This document shows positions 32,801 through 40,063 of a stretch of 64,000 bases of DNA, piece after piece (positions within the stretch are counted from its first letter, which is position 1; the number at the start of each line of letters is the position of its first letter). Source of the DNA: Luteibacter sp. SG786 (GTDB lineage: Bacteria; Pseudomonadota; Gammaproteobacteria; Xanthomonadales; Rhodanobacteraceae). The notes under the pieces were generated by a model. It did not search any database. It had not been told where the DNA came from and saw only the letters and a program-made list of their open reading frames with translations. The stretch is from positions 992,001-1,056,000 of the forward strand of contig NZ_JAAOYX010000001.1 of NCBI RefSeq assembly GCF_011759605.1, written 5' to 3'. The translations under genes and the position numbers were made by a program.

Positions 32801-33446
32801 GGCCCAGGTGAGCGATAACAAGGCGCTCGGCAAGAGACTAACCACGGTGCAGGCGCAGTTCGGCACGCAGCTGGCGGGCGTCACGACGCAGATAGACACG
32901 TTGGCCGATGGCCAGCAGGCGCTCGCGTCGCAGATCACGACCGTGCAGGCCACAGCGGGTGCGGCTCAAGCGTCGGCCCAGCTCGCGTTCCAGACGGCGG
33001 CAAACATCGATGGACGCGTATCTGCGGCGCTGATCGGCAAGGTCGGAGTGACCACGGATGGGAAGTACTACCAGGCTGGTTTCGCTGTTGGTATCGACAA
33101 CAGCGGCGGGACGGTGCAGTCCCAGTTCCTGGTGACAGCGGACCTCTTCGGAATACTTCCATCAGCCGCTGGCGGTAACGCCCTGTCGCCTTTCGTCGTC
33201 GTGGGTGGACAGGTATTCATCAACCAGGCGTTCATCGGCAGCGGCTGGATCACCAACGCCATGATCGGGGATTTCATCCAGTCCACGGACTACATCCCCG
33301 GGCAGCGCGGCTGGCGCATCAGCAAGAGCGGAAACAGTTTCGAGCTGAACGGTTCGAACGGAAGCGGGCGCCTATCGCTCACGAACAACCTTCTGCAGAT
33401 ATTCGACTCCAACGCGACGCTTAGATTCCGCGCAGGGCTCTGGTAA
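29865..33446 (+). CDS. central tail tip / host specificity protein J
   Basis: 1193 aa, lambda J family. N-terminal hub with DTLRSISFFQIEDLLSEGEI and YRCTAYLQSREDAFRLLGDI. FN3-like domain at residues about 625-720. A short W...YSAGAFVSHNDRLWLAL..W module at about 865-905 looks like a CBM5/12 chitin-binding fold. Residues about 920 on have a DUF1983-like helical part, and the end is a variable receptor-binding tip (SGNSFELNGSNGSGRLSLTN). Confidence 0.93.
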   Translation: MGFDLIHGAKGGGSTHTPVEAPDTLRSISFFQIEDLLSEGEIGGLVNGLQSVKLDGTPVANADGTLNFAGVSVQVRTGTQDQSYIPGYGSVKNEIAVSTELKSNTPWVRALTNTALSAFAVTLQVDALQKSNTKNGDINGYMIQYAIDVSTDGGAYQTVLTTAFNGKASVPFQRTHRVDLPKADLGWNVRVRRLTPNANSATTADTTRVVSITEIIDAKLRYPNTAYVAISGDASQFSNIPVRSYVCWGRTIRVPTNYDPATRAYAGVWDGSFKIAWTDNPAWILYDLVVNDRYGIGDLVDASLINKWELYRIAQYCDQLVADGKGGQEPRYRCTAYLQSREDAFRLLGDIASVFSGVSYWMGSAITTVADMPQDPVYTYTASNVIDGRFTYQSSARKTRFSTALVTYNDPANSYKQAVEYVADNDAIARYGVQPDEFVAFGCTSQGQAHRRGLWALTTSQYETDSVTFAVGLEGLRAAPGQIIRVQDPKRAGMRQAGRLSDATAASVTVDREPGQVAVGDTLTIHLPDGTAETRTINTVNGRTLGVGQPFTAAPVPQSVWSVESAELVNQTFRILSVSEDSGQGEIRFTITAVQHNASKFAHIDNGATIQIPPISQLPTGVQKPATNVRISGHVVVEQGIANNVMTIEWDAAESAVSYKVEWQKDNGQWIQAGTVSTTSLDVVGIYTGTYIARVTAFNSGRTPSLAALSVATDIVGKTGEPPRLTTLTTKTLIFGIGIDWTFPPGAEDSQRTEIWASTTAVRPDDEDTIAYHLGDYAYPGNHTELHGLSAGASLFFWGRIVDKAGNVGGWYPETGAVNGQSSSDAGPILEYLTGQITKTQLAQELAAAIDSIDDLQSFIEPPTAWDAAVAYSAGAFVSHNDRLWLALESAAAGVEPGTDPEVWRDVGAVSQTAAGLALAMSNINVTVEELDGQVQATAEKTESVYAQLNPKKIGADTGGTIGGANDLPPTAGYFAQTLAQVSDNKALGKRLTTVQAQFGTQLAGVTTQIDTLADGQQALASQITTVQATAGAAQASAQLAFQTAANIDGRVSAALIGKVGVTTDGKYYQAGFAVGIDNSGGTVQSQFLVTADLFGILPSAAGGNALSPFVVVGGQVFINQAFIGSGWITNAMIGDFIQSTDYIPGQRGWRISKSGNSFELNGSNGSGRLSLTNNLLQIFDSNATLRFRAGLW

Positions 33447-33727
33447 TGCCGGCTGGGATGCAGGTTTGGGATGAGAGCGGACGCCTCCTCGTCGACATCA
33501 CGACTCGTATCACCAGGGTGAGTGGGCTCACTGTGATCCCTGCGGGAAGCACCGGGTCTCTTGTAGTTGCGAACGCTGAACAGGGCACCATCTGGTACGC
33601 GCTCTACCTCAACTACAACGGCAGATACCGGCCTTCGATGAGCGTCTCAGGCGGGACCATCTCGTGGTCACCGTCATCGATCGGCGGCGCGCCGGTCGAC
33701 GTCCCAATGTTGTACGGAGTGTATTGA
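33446..33727 (+). CDS. tail-associated protein with MPAG...W..G N-terminus (93 aa)
   Basis: The N-terminus MPAGMQVWDESGRLLVDITT resembles the following gene's (MPAGFTIWNPDGHTVQVDDT), so the two share a head module. The rest is a beta-rich domain (GSTGSLVVANAEQ, SVSGGTISWSP). ATG overlaps the J stop by one base. Confidence 0.6.
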   Translation: MPAGMQVWDESGRLLVDITTRITRVSGLTVIPAGSTGSLVVANAEQGTIWYALYLNYNGRYRPSMSVSGGTISWSPSSIGGAPVDVPMLYGVY

Positions 33728-34359
33728 TGCCAGCCGGCTTCACCATCTGGAACCCTGACGGCCACACCGTGCAGGTCGACGACACCTACAGGAATTTGGC
33801 GGTCCGCGAGCAAGGGGTCATAAACACTGTGGGCTCGCTTTTCGGCGGCGGGTCGATGGTGTCGTTCAACCGATCAGGCTTGCAGTACCCGCTTCTCGCC
33901 CTGGGCGGGACGGGCTGGACGATGGGCGCAAGCTGGAACGACCAAGCCGGCGGATTCATCTTCAACGTGGTATCAGCCGGTCCGGTAGGGACCGGCGTGC
34001 CCTATTACATCTTCGACGTCCCAGACAACACCGACTTTCACTACGGCGCGCAGGTCTTCGACGCGAACGGGAACAAGACGTTCGACGCCCTTAGGAAGTA
34101 CCTGCGCGTCGTCGATATGTTCGACAGCAATGGTGACGTTTCGAGAACGTACGACGCCTCACGAACCTATGCCTTCATCCATATGGTCTTCGGGTTCCGG
34201 CAGTGGAACCAGATCGGCAGCAGCCAAGTCGTTGCCACCCGACCAACTGGCGGCCTGGTCGAGACCTCCTACATGACCACCGACCAATTCCCCGGCAGCC
34301 CGCCGGCGCTCAACGTCCGTACCGCGACGATTCTTGTCGTGGACGTAACGAATTTCTGA
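33727..34359 (+). CDS. tail-associated protein, paralogue of preceding gene (210 aa)
   Basis: From MPAGFTIWNPDGHTVQVDDT; shares the N-terminal module with the preceding 93-aa protein, then adds a longer beta-rich body. ATG overlaps the preceding stop (TGATG). Presumably a small fibre or tip cap protein; no direct evidence. Confidence 0.6.
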   Translation: MPAGFTIWNPDGHTVQVDDTYRNLAVREQGVINTVGSLFGGGSMVSFNRSGLQYPLLALGGTGWTMGASWNDQAGGFIFNVVSAGPVGTGVPYYIFDVPDNTDFHYGAQVFDANGNKTFDALRKYLRVVDMFDSNGDVSRTYDASRTYAFIHMVFGFRQWNQIGSSQVVATRPTGGLVETSYMTTDQFPGSPPALNVRTATILVVDVTNF

Positions 34360-34366
34360 GGCACCC

Positions 34367-35473
34367 ATGGCACTGACGATCCAGCGCATCAACTTCGACC
34401 CGGTGACGGGCGACAACCCCAGCGAAGGGTTCATGAAAACGGAACTCAACATCGTCGAGATCGCAACGGCAATCGATGGCGATGGGACACCAGGCAACCC
34501 AGGCATTGAAGGCCGCCTTGCGGATGTGGAAGCCGTGGCCGATGGGCTCGGTAGCGCGTCTACAAGAAATGTCGGCACGACGGCGGGGACGGTGGCGGCT
34601 GGCGACGACGCTCGACTTCTTCGCGTCGGCAGAAATTTATTCATCAATGGCGGCGGTCGCATTAAGCAGCGCGTCTTTGCGGGCGGCGCTATGGCGGCCA
34701 ACGTCTATGGCTATGATCGGTGGCGAACGTTCGGTGCCGCGGCAAGCTTCACGCGCGCCGCAGATATGACCACGCTCACGCTGAACGGGACGATCGGGCA
34801 GATCGTCGAGGCGCCCCTGGCGGGCGCGACGGTGACCGTGTCGGTAAGCAACCCGACGGGACCGATCACGGTAAATATTCGGCCCGATGCGACTACGGCC
34901 GGTGTGAACGGCGTTATCCCTGCCGGCGCTGGCTTGCAGTCTGTCACGCTCGTGGTGCCCGGATCTATTACGGGCAATGTGTTCGTCCAGCTGACCACAT
35001 CGGCCCCTGTGTCGTTTGACGGATGGGCTAAGAGGGGTGGTATCCAGCTTGAGCTGGGCTCATTCGCATCCGCTTTCGATGTCCGACCCATTGGATATGA
35101 GTTGGCCTTGTGCCAGCGCTATTGCTGCAAGAGCTTCGATCCGGACGTCGATCCCCAGACTAACCTGGCCGGTGGCACGGGGAATCAGGCCACGCATATT
35201 GCGGCTGGCCTCAGCACGGCGGCCGCGCGTACGGAAGGTATCCCATTCCCTGTAAACATGAGGGCGCAACCGACCATTACGCCTTACACGAATTCGAGTG
35301 CGCCATCACAGGGTAACAACTGGGCGATCTTCACCAGCCAGTGGTTCACGGTGCCTGTCGCATTCACGGCTGGGGCTTCAGGTTTCAGTGCGACGCTCAC
35401 GCCAGGCAGTGGCCTGGTGCAGGCCTCGGCGTATACGGTTGCAGGCAACTGGCTTGCGGATGCGGAGCTTTGA
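34367..35473 (+). CDS. tail fibre protein
   Basis: 368 aa. N-terminal LTIQRINFDPVTGDNPSEG with short collagen-like GTPGNPGIEGR, then beta-rich repeats, and a C-terminal block ending QLELGSFASAFDVRPIGYEL, a motif common in phage tail fibres. The tip (residues about 255-368) is likely the host contact. Confidence 0.8.
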   Translation: MALTIQRINFDPVTGDNPSEGFMKTELNIVEIATAIDGDGTPGNPGIEGRLADVEAVADGLGSASTRNVGTTAGTVAAGDDARLLRVGRNLFINGGGRIKQRVFAGGAMAANVYGYDRWRTFGAAASFTRAADMTTLTLNGTIGQIVEAPLAGATVTVSVSNPTGPITVNIRPDATTAGVNGVIPAGAGLQSVTLVVPGSITGNVFVQLTTSAPVSFDGWAKRGGIQLELGSFASAFDVRPIGYELALCQRYCCKSFDPDVDPQTNLAGGTGNQATHIAAGLSTAAARTEGIPFPVNMRAQPTITPYTNSSAPSQGNNWAIFTSQWFTVPVAFTAGASGFSATLTPGSGLVQASAYTVAGNWLADAEL

Positions 35474-35475
35474 TT

Positions 35476-35976
35476 ATGGGACGCTACAAATACAACACAC
35501 AGGATCGCACCACGGTCATGGATACCGAGACGGGGGCGATTATCCCAGTCGAAGAGGGGCAGGGAGGCTGGCAGGGTGATGTGTTTCGCACCTGGCTGGC
35601 CGAAGGCAATGAGCCCGATCCCTTTCCTGCGCCTACCTTCGCCGATTATGTCGCCGCCTTCACGCCGGGCCTTCAGCAGTGGATGGAGGACACGGCGAAG
35701 ACCAACGCCTATGACTCCGTGCTGTCCTGCGTGTCGTACAAGGATTCGGGGGTGCCGCAGTTCGCCGGCGACGCCGCGGCAATGATCGCGTGGCGCGATG
35801 CGCTGTGGCGGTGGGCGTCACAGTGGCAGGCGGGTTTCAACGGTCAGCTGCCTGACCCGATTCCCACTCTCGAACAGGTCATCGCTCTGGCGCCGCAGCC
35901 CGAGGATTTTAACTGGGTGGTGCATCCGGCGGGGACGATCATCGAATCGCAGCTGCCGCCAGTCGCGACGGCCTGA
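35476..35976 (+). CDS. tail fibre assembly / tail-associated protein
   Basis: 166 aa from MGRYKYNTQDRTTVMDTETG. Motif TFADYVAAFTPGLQQWMEDT and repeated W-rich helices are typical of small tail fibre-linked proteins directly downstream of a fibre gene. May fold or trimerise the fibre. Confidence 0.6.
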   Translation: MGRYKYNTQDRTTVMDTETGAIIPVEEGQGGWQGDVFRTWLAEGNEPDPFPAPTFADYVAAFTPGLQQWMEDTAKTNAYDSVLSCVSYKDSGVPQFAGDAAAMIAWRDALWRWASQWQAGFNGQLPDPIPTLEQVIALAPQPEDFNWVVHPAGTIIESQLPPVATA

Positions 35977-36010
35977 CGCCGCCGTCACACCTTGACGGTA
36001 TGCTGCGGCC

Positions 36011-36700
36011 ATGTGCGGCCGCTACGCCACCTTCGGACCCGTCTCCCTCTCCCGCCAGGCGCGCGAAGCCCTGGAGCAGATGGAGCTCGATATCATCAGC
36101 GAGATCAACCAGCGGGAACCCCAGTACAACATCGCGCCGACCCAGAAGGCACCGGTGGTCGTATACCGGGAGGGCGGCTACCACGTCCGGGCCTACCACT
36201 GGGGGCTGGTGCCGCACTGGGCGCCGGACATGAAGTTCGGGGCGAAGACCATCAACGCCCGTGCCGACACGGTGGCCACCAAGCCCTCTTTCCGCGAGGC
36301 GTTCAAGAAACGCCGCTGCCTGGTGCCGGCCAGCGGGTATTACGAGTGGAAGGGCGAGCGCCCGCATAAGCAGCCGTACTTCATCCACGACCCCGCCGGC
36401 GACCTGCTCATGTTCGCTGGGCTCTGGGAAGGGTGGCGCGAGTCCCCGGACGCCGAGTGGGTGCACACCTACACCGTGATCACCGGCGAGCCCGGGAAGG
36501 TTTCCGGGGACATCCACGACCGGCAGCCGGTCATCCTGCCGCCCGACCTCTGGTCCGTCTGGTGCGAGGCGCCGCCGGCGGACGCTCAGGGCGTGCTCAC
36601 CGATGTTCCTGAAGCGGACCTCGTCTACCACCCCGTGACCAAGGCGGTCGGTTCCCCTAAGAACAAGGGGCCAGAGCTGGTCGAGCCCATCGATCTGTAG
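36011..36700 (+). CDS. SRAP-family abasic-site crosslinking protein (YedK/HMCES-like)
   Basis: 229 aa. Cys2 directly after Met (MCGRYATFGP) forms the covalent thiazolidine with abasic DNA. Further active-site residues are in INARADTVATK, the glutamate in PASGYYEWKG and the histidine in HDRQPVILP. Phage copies shield AP sites in single-stranded DNA. Palindrome copy 35983-35997 lies 13 nt upstream of the ATG. Confidence 0.93.
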   Translation: MCGRYATFGPVSLSRQAREALEQMELDIISEINQREPQYNIAPTQKAPVVVYREGGYHVRAYHWGLVPHWAPDMKFGAKTINARADTVATKPSFREAFKKRRCLVPASGYYEWKGERPHKQPYFIHDPAGDLLMFAGLWEGWRESPDAEWVHTYTVITGEPGKVSGDIHDRQPVILPPDLWSVWCEAPPADAQGVLTDVPEADLVYHPVTKAVGSPKNKGPELVEPIDL

Positions 36701-36788
36701 GCCGGGTGGCGGGTTACCAGGGAAACCTCCCATCACACCCTAACGCCGTCCACATTCCTGAGACTGCGCCCGCGTATCGTCCGCGGCC

Positions 36789-37106
36789 ATGCGCACCGTC
36801 CCAGCCATCGAATGGAAGAAGCCCTCGGTCAACGGCGCGGCCTGGTTCGCCCAAGTCGACGGCGTCTATGTCGGCTACGTGTCCCAGACGGCCTTCCCTG
36901 ATGGGCGATGGGCGTCCACGGTGACGCCGTGGGTCGATCGCGAGCTTTACTGCTACGCCGGCAGCGAGGCGCAGGCCAGGCGCTTCGTGGAGCGATACCT
37001 GCGCCACCACATGCCGGACGTGAAGGCCTTGGCCGCCGCGCGCAAGGCGTGGCGGGATTCCGGACCGCTCCCGCGGAAACCGAAGGGGCTCGATGATCGG
37101 TCGTAG
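36789..37106 (+). CDS. hypothetical phage protein (105 aa)
   Basis: Begins MRTVPAIEWKKPSVNGAAWF; a compact beta-rich domain then basic helices. Similar short proteins follow right-end accessory genes in phages. Function unknown. Palindrome copy 36731-36745 lies 43 nt upstream. Confidence 0.6.
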   Translation: MRTVPAIEWKKPSVNGAAWFAQVDGVYVGYVSQTAFPDGRWASTVTPWVDRELYCYAGSEAQARRFVERYLRHHMPDVKALAAARKAWRDSGPLPRKPKGLDDRS

Positions 37107-37292
37107 CTACCGGCGCCGGGATGCCTCGTAACGCTCGGCTGCGCACTTCGGGCACTCGCCCATGCGCCATCCGCCCAGCGTGCGCTGATACGGGTTATAG
37201 CCGCCGTGCTTCGGGCAGTTCACCCATGCATTCTCCATCTCGAGGCGTCGCAGCCTTCCGCGTGACGAGCGGTGGGGAGAGTCCTTGATCAT
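37107..37292 (-). CDS. zinc-binding mini-protein (61 aa)
   Basis: Start ATG at 37292-37290 overlaps the upstream stop (ATGA). Contains CPKHGGYNPYQ and later CPKCAAE, a CxxH...CxxC zinc site. Shares the CxxHGxY...CPxC plan with the upstream gene, so the two are probably paralogues. Convergent with the plus-strand gene ending at 37106. Confidence 0.55.
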   Translation of the reverse strand: MIKDSPHRSSRGRLRRLEMENAWVNCPKHGGYNPYQRTLGGWRMGECPKCAAERYEASRRR

Positions 37293-37486
37293 CGGCACCC
37301 CGGATGGCAACCAGGGCAGCCGTTCGCCACCACTTCCCCGCGGCGTAGCACATTCAGGCGGTACTCGCCGTGCACGCGGCACTTGCCACGAAGAGAGAGG
37401 GCGCGCCGGCGAGATGCCGCGGCGTCGAAGGGGAGGGATGGCCGCTTCGTTTTGCGCTGGCCAGACGCGGTGAGGTAGTAGCTCAT
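37289..37486 (-). CDS. zinc-binding mini-protein (65 aa)
   Basis: From MSYYLTASGQRKTKR. The C-terminal half has CRVHGEYRLN and CPGCHPGC, a CxxH...CPxC knuckle like its neighbour. The basic N-terminus suggests nucleic-acid contact. Transcribed with the next gene. Confidence 0.55.
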   Translation of the reverse strand: MSYYLTASGQRKTKRPSLPFDAAASRRRALSLRGKCRVHGEYRLNVLRRGEVVANGCPGCHPGCR

Positions 37487-37530
37487 GTGGCGATTTTCTC
37501 GCCACCGGTTCTCACCGTTCGCGACCCAGA

Positions 37531-38058
37531 TCAAGAGGCGGCGGAACGCCAATACTCCCGAACCTGGAGGCGCCATGTCGGCCAAGCCATGTCCTCTCGG
37601 GTGACTAATGGAGTCCGGTAGGGCATCACGTGCGATCGGCAGGTTCCGTTGATGGCCTGCTGCAGCGCCTCCTGGTCGTACAGGTCATCGCACCGCGTCT
37701 TTTCGACGTTCCAGGGAGGGTTCCATGCATGGATGTAGGCGTACTCGACCGCGCTCCTGGCCCACTCGGGAATCCCTGCAATGGCGGCCACTCCGTCGAA
37801 CGGACGTCCTTCGCGCTCGTATTGCACCATCCTTGCCCCGATGCAGCGGGACTGTCCCACGTAGCAGACCATCCCCTCCCACACGAGGAAGTAGACGCCG
37901 GCAGCCTGCCAGCGCGTCTCGGGCCGGGCGGCCGCGACCACCATTTCGCTGTCGAAGCGAAGGTTTGGGAGATGCCGGTCGAACCAGGCCCGTCGCACGT
38001 GCGTATGGCAGAAGGGCGTGTCTTGGGCGCGTAGGTCGGTGAGGATTCCATCATTCAT
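37531..38058 (-). CDS. GIY-YIG nuclease-like protein
   Basis: 175 aa. GVYFLVWEGMVCYVGQSRCI contains the paired GVY...YVG strands and the following arginine-rich helix with R-V-Q-Y-E; the glutamate in RSAVEYAYIHAWNPPWNVE fits the metal-binding residue. Last phage-like gene before the right boundary; a homing or anti-phage nuclease role is possible. Confidence 0.75.
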   Translation of the reverse strand: MNDGILTDLRAQDTPFCHTHVRRAWFDRHLPNLRFDSEMVVAAARPETRWQAAGVYFLVWEGMVCYVGQSRCIGARMVQYEREGRPFDGVAAIAGIPEWARSAVEYAYIHAWNPPWNVEKTRCDDLYDQEALQQAINGTCRSHVMPYRTPLVTREDMAWPTWRLQVREYWRSAAS

Positions 38059-38207
38059 GGGTATGGGTCCATGGTGGACAAGTGCGCAAGATGATGGGGT
38101 GCCCCAGTCTCGTGGACCGCGACCACGAGCGGTTCTAGCCTATGCGCAGGCTCAATGTCTCTGTGAGATAAAGACCGGATCGGGCCCCCGCTACCAGTTT
38201 AAAATTG

Positions 38208-38245
38208 AACGGCGCGATCTCACGTAGATCGCGCCGTTTTCTTTT
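38208..38245. terminator. terminator at the prophage right boundary
   Basis: Perfect 13-bp stem AACGGCGCGATCT/AGATCGCGCCGTT with a 5-nt loop, then TTCTTTT. The 306-bp gap (38059-38364) holds this terminator and a 7-bp hairpin (38109-38115/38123-38129) but no gene or tRNA. The prophage end is probably in this stretch. Confidence 0.8.
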
Positions 38246-38364
38246 GTGGCGGGCGTTTCATGGATTCGCGCAATGCGTCGCGCAATGACTCGGTACCCCC
38301 CATCTTGCAGCCTTCGCGAACGGCGCGCACCATCGGCCCTCGGAAAATCACGGGGCACTCAGGC

Positions 38365-38625
38365 ATGGCGGAAGTCATCAGGGTTGGGGAAAACTGGGCC
38401 GCGATTCAGACCGAGCAAGCCACGGGTCAACTCGATCGGTGGACGGCGGCATGGGCGGTCTATGCGACCCAGAAGGAGGCCGAGTCGGCGGCTCCGGGCG
38501 AACCGGTTCGTTGCCTTGTGTCGGGTGGTACGGCCACTTTCGACACGGAGGCCGGCGCTCGGGCGCGGGCCGAACTGGACGCCACTCGCACCGCCGCTGT
38601 CCTCAGCGGAACCTATCGGGACTGA
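38365..38625 (+). CDS. hypothetical protein (86 aa)
   Basis: From MAEVIRVGENWAAIQTEQAT. The longer upstream frame to 38260 is possible but has no clear ribosome site. The protein is acidic with an A/E/T-rich pattern. Probably the first host gene after the prophage, though it could still be phage cargo. Confidence 0.55.
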   Translation: MAEVIRVGENWAAIQTEQATGQLDRWTAAWAVYATQKEAESAAPGEPVRCLVSGGTATFDTEAGARARAELDATRTAAVLSGTYRD

Positions 38626-38736
38626 CCGGGCCGCCATGACGCCTCGTCCCTTGGCTCGCCGGAAGGGAGGCCGACCGGCACATGTGGCGTGGACGCCGCA
38701 GCGTTAGGTTTCGCTCAAGCCCAAAAGGAACAAGGT

Positions 38737-39198
38737 ATGCGCGCGATAGGAAACATCATCTGGTTCGTCTTCGGCGGCCTGGTCATGGGCCTTGGCTGGT
38801 GGCTGGCGGGGTTGCTCGCCATGATCACCATCGTCGGCATCCCCTGGGCGCGCTCCTGTTTCGTGATCGGCACGTTCGCCTTTTTCCCGTTCGGCAAGGA
38901 GGCCGTGGACCGCGAGGAGCTCTCCGGCCGCGGCGACATCGGCACCGGCATCTTCGGCACGGTCGGCAATATCATCTGGTTCGTCTTCGCCGGGATCTGG
39001 CTTGCCATCGGCCATGTCTGTTCCGCCGTTGCCTGCTGCCTGACGATCATCGGCATTCCCTTCGGCATTCAGCATCTGAAGCTGGCGGGCATCGCCCTCG
39101 CGCCCATCGGCAAGACCGTCGTCAGCTCCGACGTGGCGGAGGCTTCGCGCCGGTTTCACGCCGACGCGACGGTGCGGAGGATGCGCGGCGTCGCCTGA
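38737..39198 (+). CDS. yccF: YccF-family inner membrane protein
   Basis: 153 aa from MRAIGNIIWFVFGG with AAGGAACAAGG just upstream. Two copies of the YccF motif (GNIIWFVF...GW and TIVGIPWARSCF; then GNIIWFVFAGIW and TIIGIPFGIQH) and four membrane segments. A conserved protein of unknown function. Confidence 0.92.
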   Translation: MRAIGNIIWFVFGGLVMGLGWWLAGLLAMITIVGIPWARSCFVIGTFAFFPFGKEAVDREELSGRGDIGTGIFGTVGNIIWFVFAGIWLAIGHVCSAVACCLTIIGIPFGIQHLKLAGIALAPIGKTVVSSDVAEASRRFHADATVRRMRGVA

Positions 39199-39258
39199 AG
39201 CGCTTTCCACTACCATTGCCGGCGACCGACCGCATGGCGCGGGGCAAGGGAGTGTGGA

Positions 39259-40026
39259 ATGAAGGCAGGGTGGATCGTCCTCGTGCTGGTGTTGACGCTG
39301 GGTCTGGTGGGCTGCAATCAGGATGCGATGATTGCGAAGTTCACGCCGCATCCCGAAGCGGAGCTGGCGAAACAGGCGGTCGACGACTGGCGTGGTGGGC
39401 GTCTCGCCGCACTTCGTGGGTTGTTTGATCCTGTGTTGCAGGACAAGGCCACGGATGCACAGCTTTCCGAATGGGCTGCCGGGTTCCCGAAAGGTGAACC
39501 GCGCTCGGTGAAGGTCGTGGGTGCGAACACGCACATCTGGAGCGGCGAGCGGCGCTACGACTTGACCTACGAATACGAGTTCGAGGGAAAGTGGCTGGTG
39601 GCGAACGTCGTGCTGCGGAAGCACGGTGACAATCAGGCCAGGATCGTCGGCCTCCACGCTCAGTTGTTCGACCGGTCGCTGGAACAGATGAATGCCTTTA
39701 CCTTTCGCGGCAAGGGCGGCCTTCACTTCCTGATGCTGTTTCTCGCCGTCATGTCGCCATTGGTCAGTATTGCGGCATGTGTCACCTGCATCCGTACTCC
39801 GATTCGCCGGCGCAAGGTGCTCTGGGCCTTGTTCACGCTGGTCGGCGTGACGACCGTGCACCTCAACTGGACAACCGGACAGCTGAATTTTGTGCCGGTG
39901 TCGTTCCAGATATTCGGGGCCTCGGCCTTCGCGCCGGCCTATGGACCATGGACGCTCGGAGTGTCCTTGCCCCTCGGCGCGATCATCTTCTTTTTCCGTC
40001 GCAAAGCGCTGATGGCTCGCGAATGA
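39259..40026 (+). CDS. membrane lipoprotein of unknown function
   Basis: 255 aa. Signal ending LTLGLVGC, a lipobox, then an alpha/beta domain (residues about 30-150) and three C-terminal membrane segments (LHFLMLFLAVMSPLVSIAAC, WALFTLVGVTTVHL, LGVSLPLGAIIFFF). A lipoprotein with membrane helices is unusual. The family is not recognised. Confidence 0.65.
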   Translation: MKAGWIVLVLVLTLGLVGCNQDAMIAKFTPHPEAELAKQAVDDWRGGRLAALRGLFDPVLQDKATDAQLSEWAAGFPKGEPRSVKVVGANTHIWSGERRYDLTYEYEFEGKWLVANVVLRKHGDNQARIVGLHAQLFDRSLEQMNAFTFRGKGGLHFLMLFLAVMSPLVSIAACVTCIRTPIRRRKVLWALFTLVGVTTVHLNWTTGQLNFVPVSFQIFGASAFAPAYGPWTLGVSLPLGAIIFFFRRKALMARE

Positions 40027-40055
40027 GCCCCGTCCTCGCTTGGCGAGGACGGGGC
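40027..40055. terminator. hairpin between convergent genes
   Basis: Perfect 12-bp stem GCCCCGTCCTCG/CGAGGACGGGGC with a 5-nt loop between the lipoprotein stop and the mannanase stop. There is no T run on either side, so it may act in Rho-independent or processing fashion only weakly. Confidence 0.55.
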
Positions 40056-40063
40056 GAGACACC

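Larger units (their letters stand above)
1..38200. mobile_element. lambdoid siphovirus prophage (left end beyond window; right end near 38.06-38.25 kb)
   Basis: The genes run in classic lambdoid order: left early operon, CI/Cro switch, replication, recombination, Q-like protein, lysis, terminase, HK97-type head, lambda-type tail, right-end accessory genes. No integrase is present, so the left attachment site should lie before position 1. The right boundary is placed between the last phage-like gene (GIY-YIG, starting at 38058) and the terminator at 38208-38245, followed by ordinary chromosomal genes. No attachment core can be named because attL is not visible. All structural genes look intact, so the prophage may be functional. 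Confidence 0.95.

Noticed and set aside
38100-38200. Possible tRNA at the prophage right end (GGTTCTAGCC resembles a T-loop)
   Set aside because: Position 57 of the loop is not a purine, no matching acceptor or anticodon stem can be drawn; no tRNA supported.
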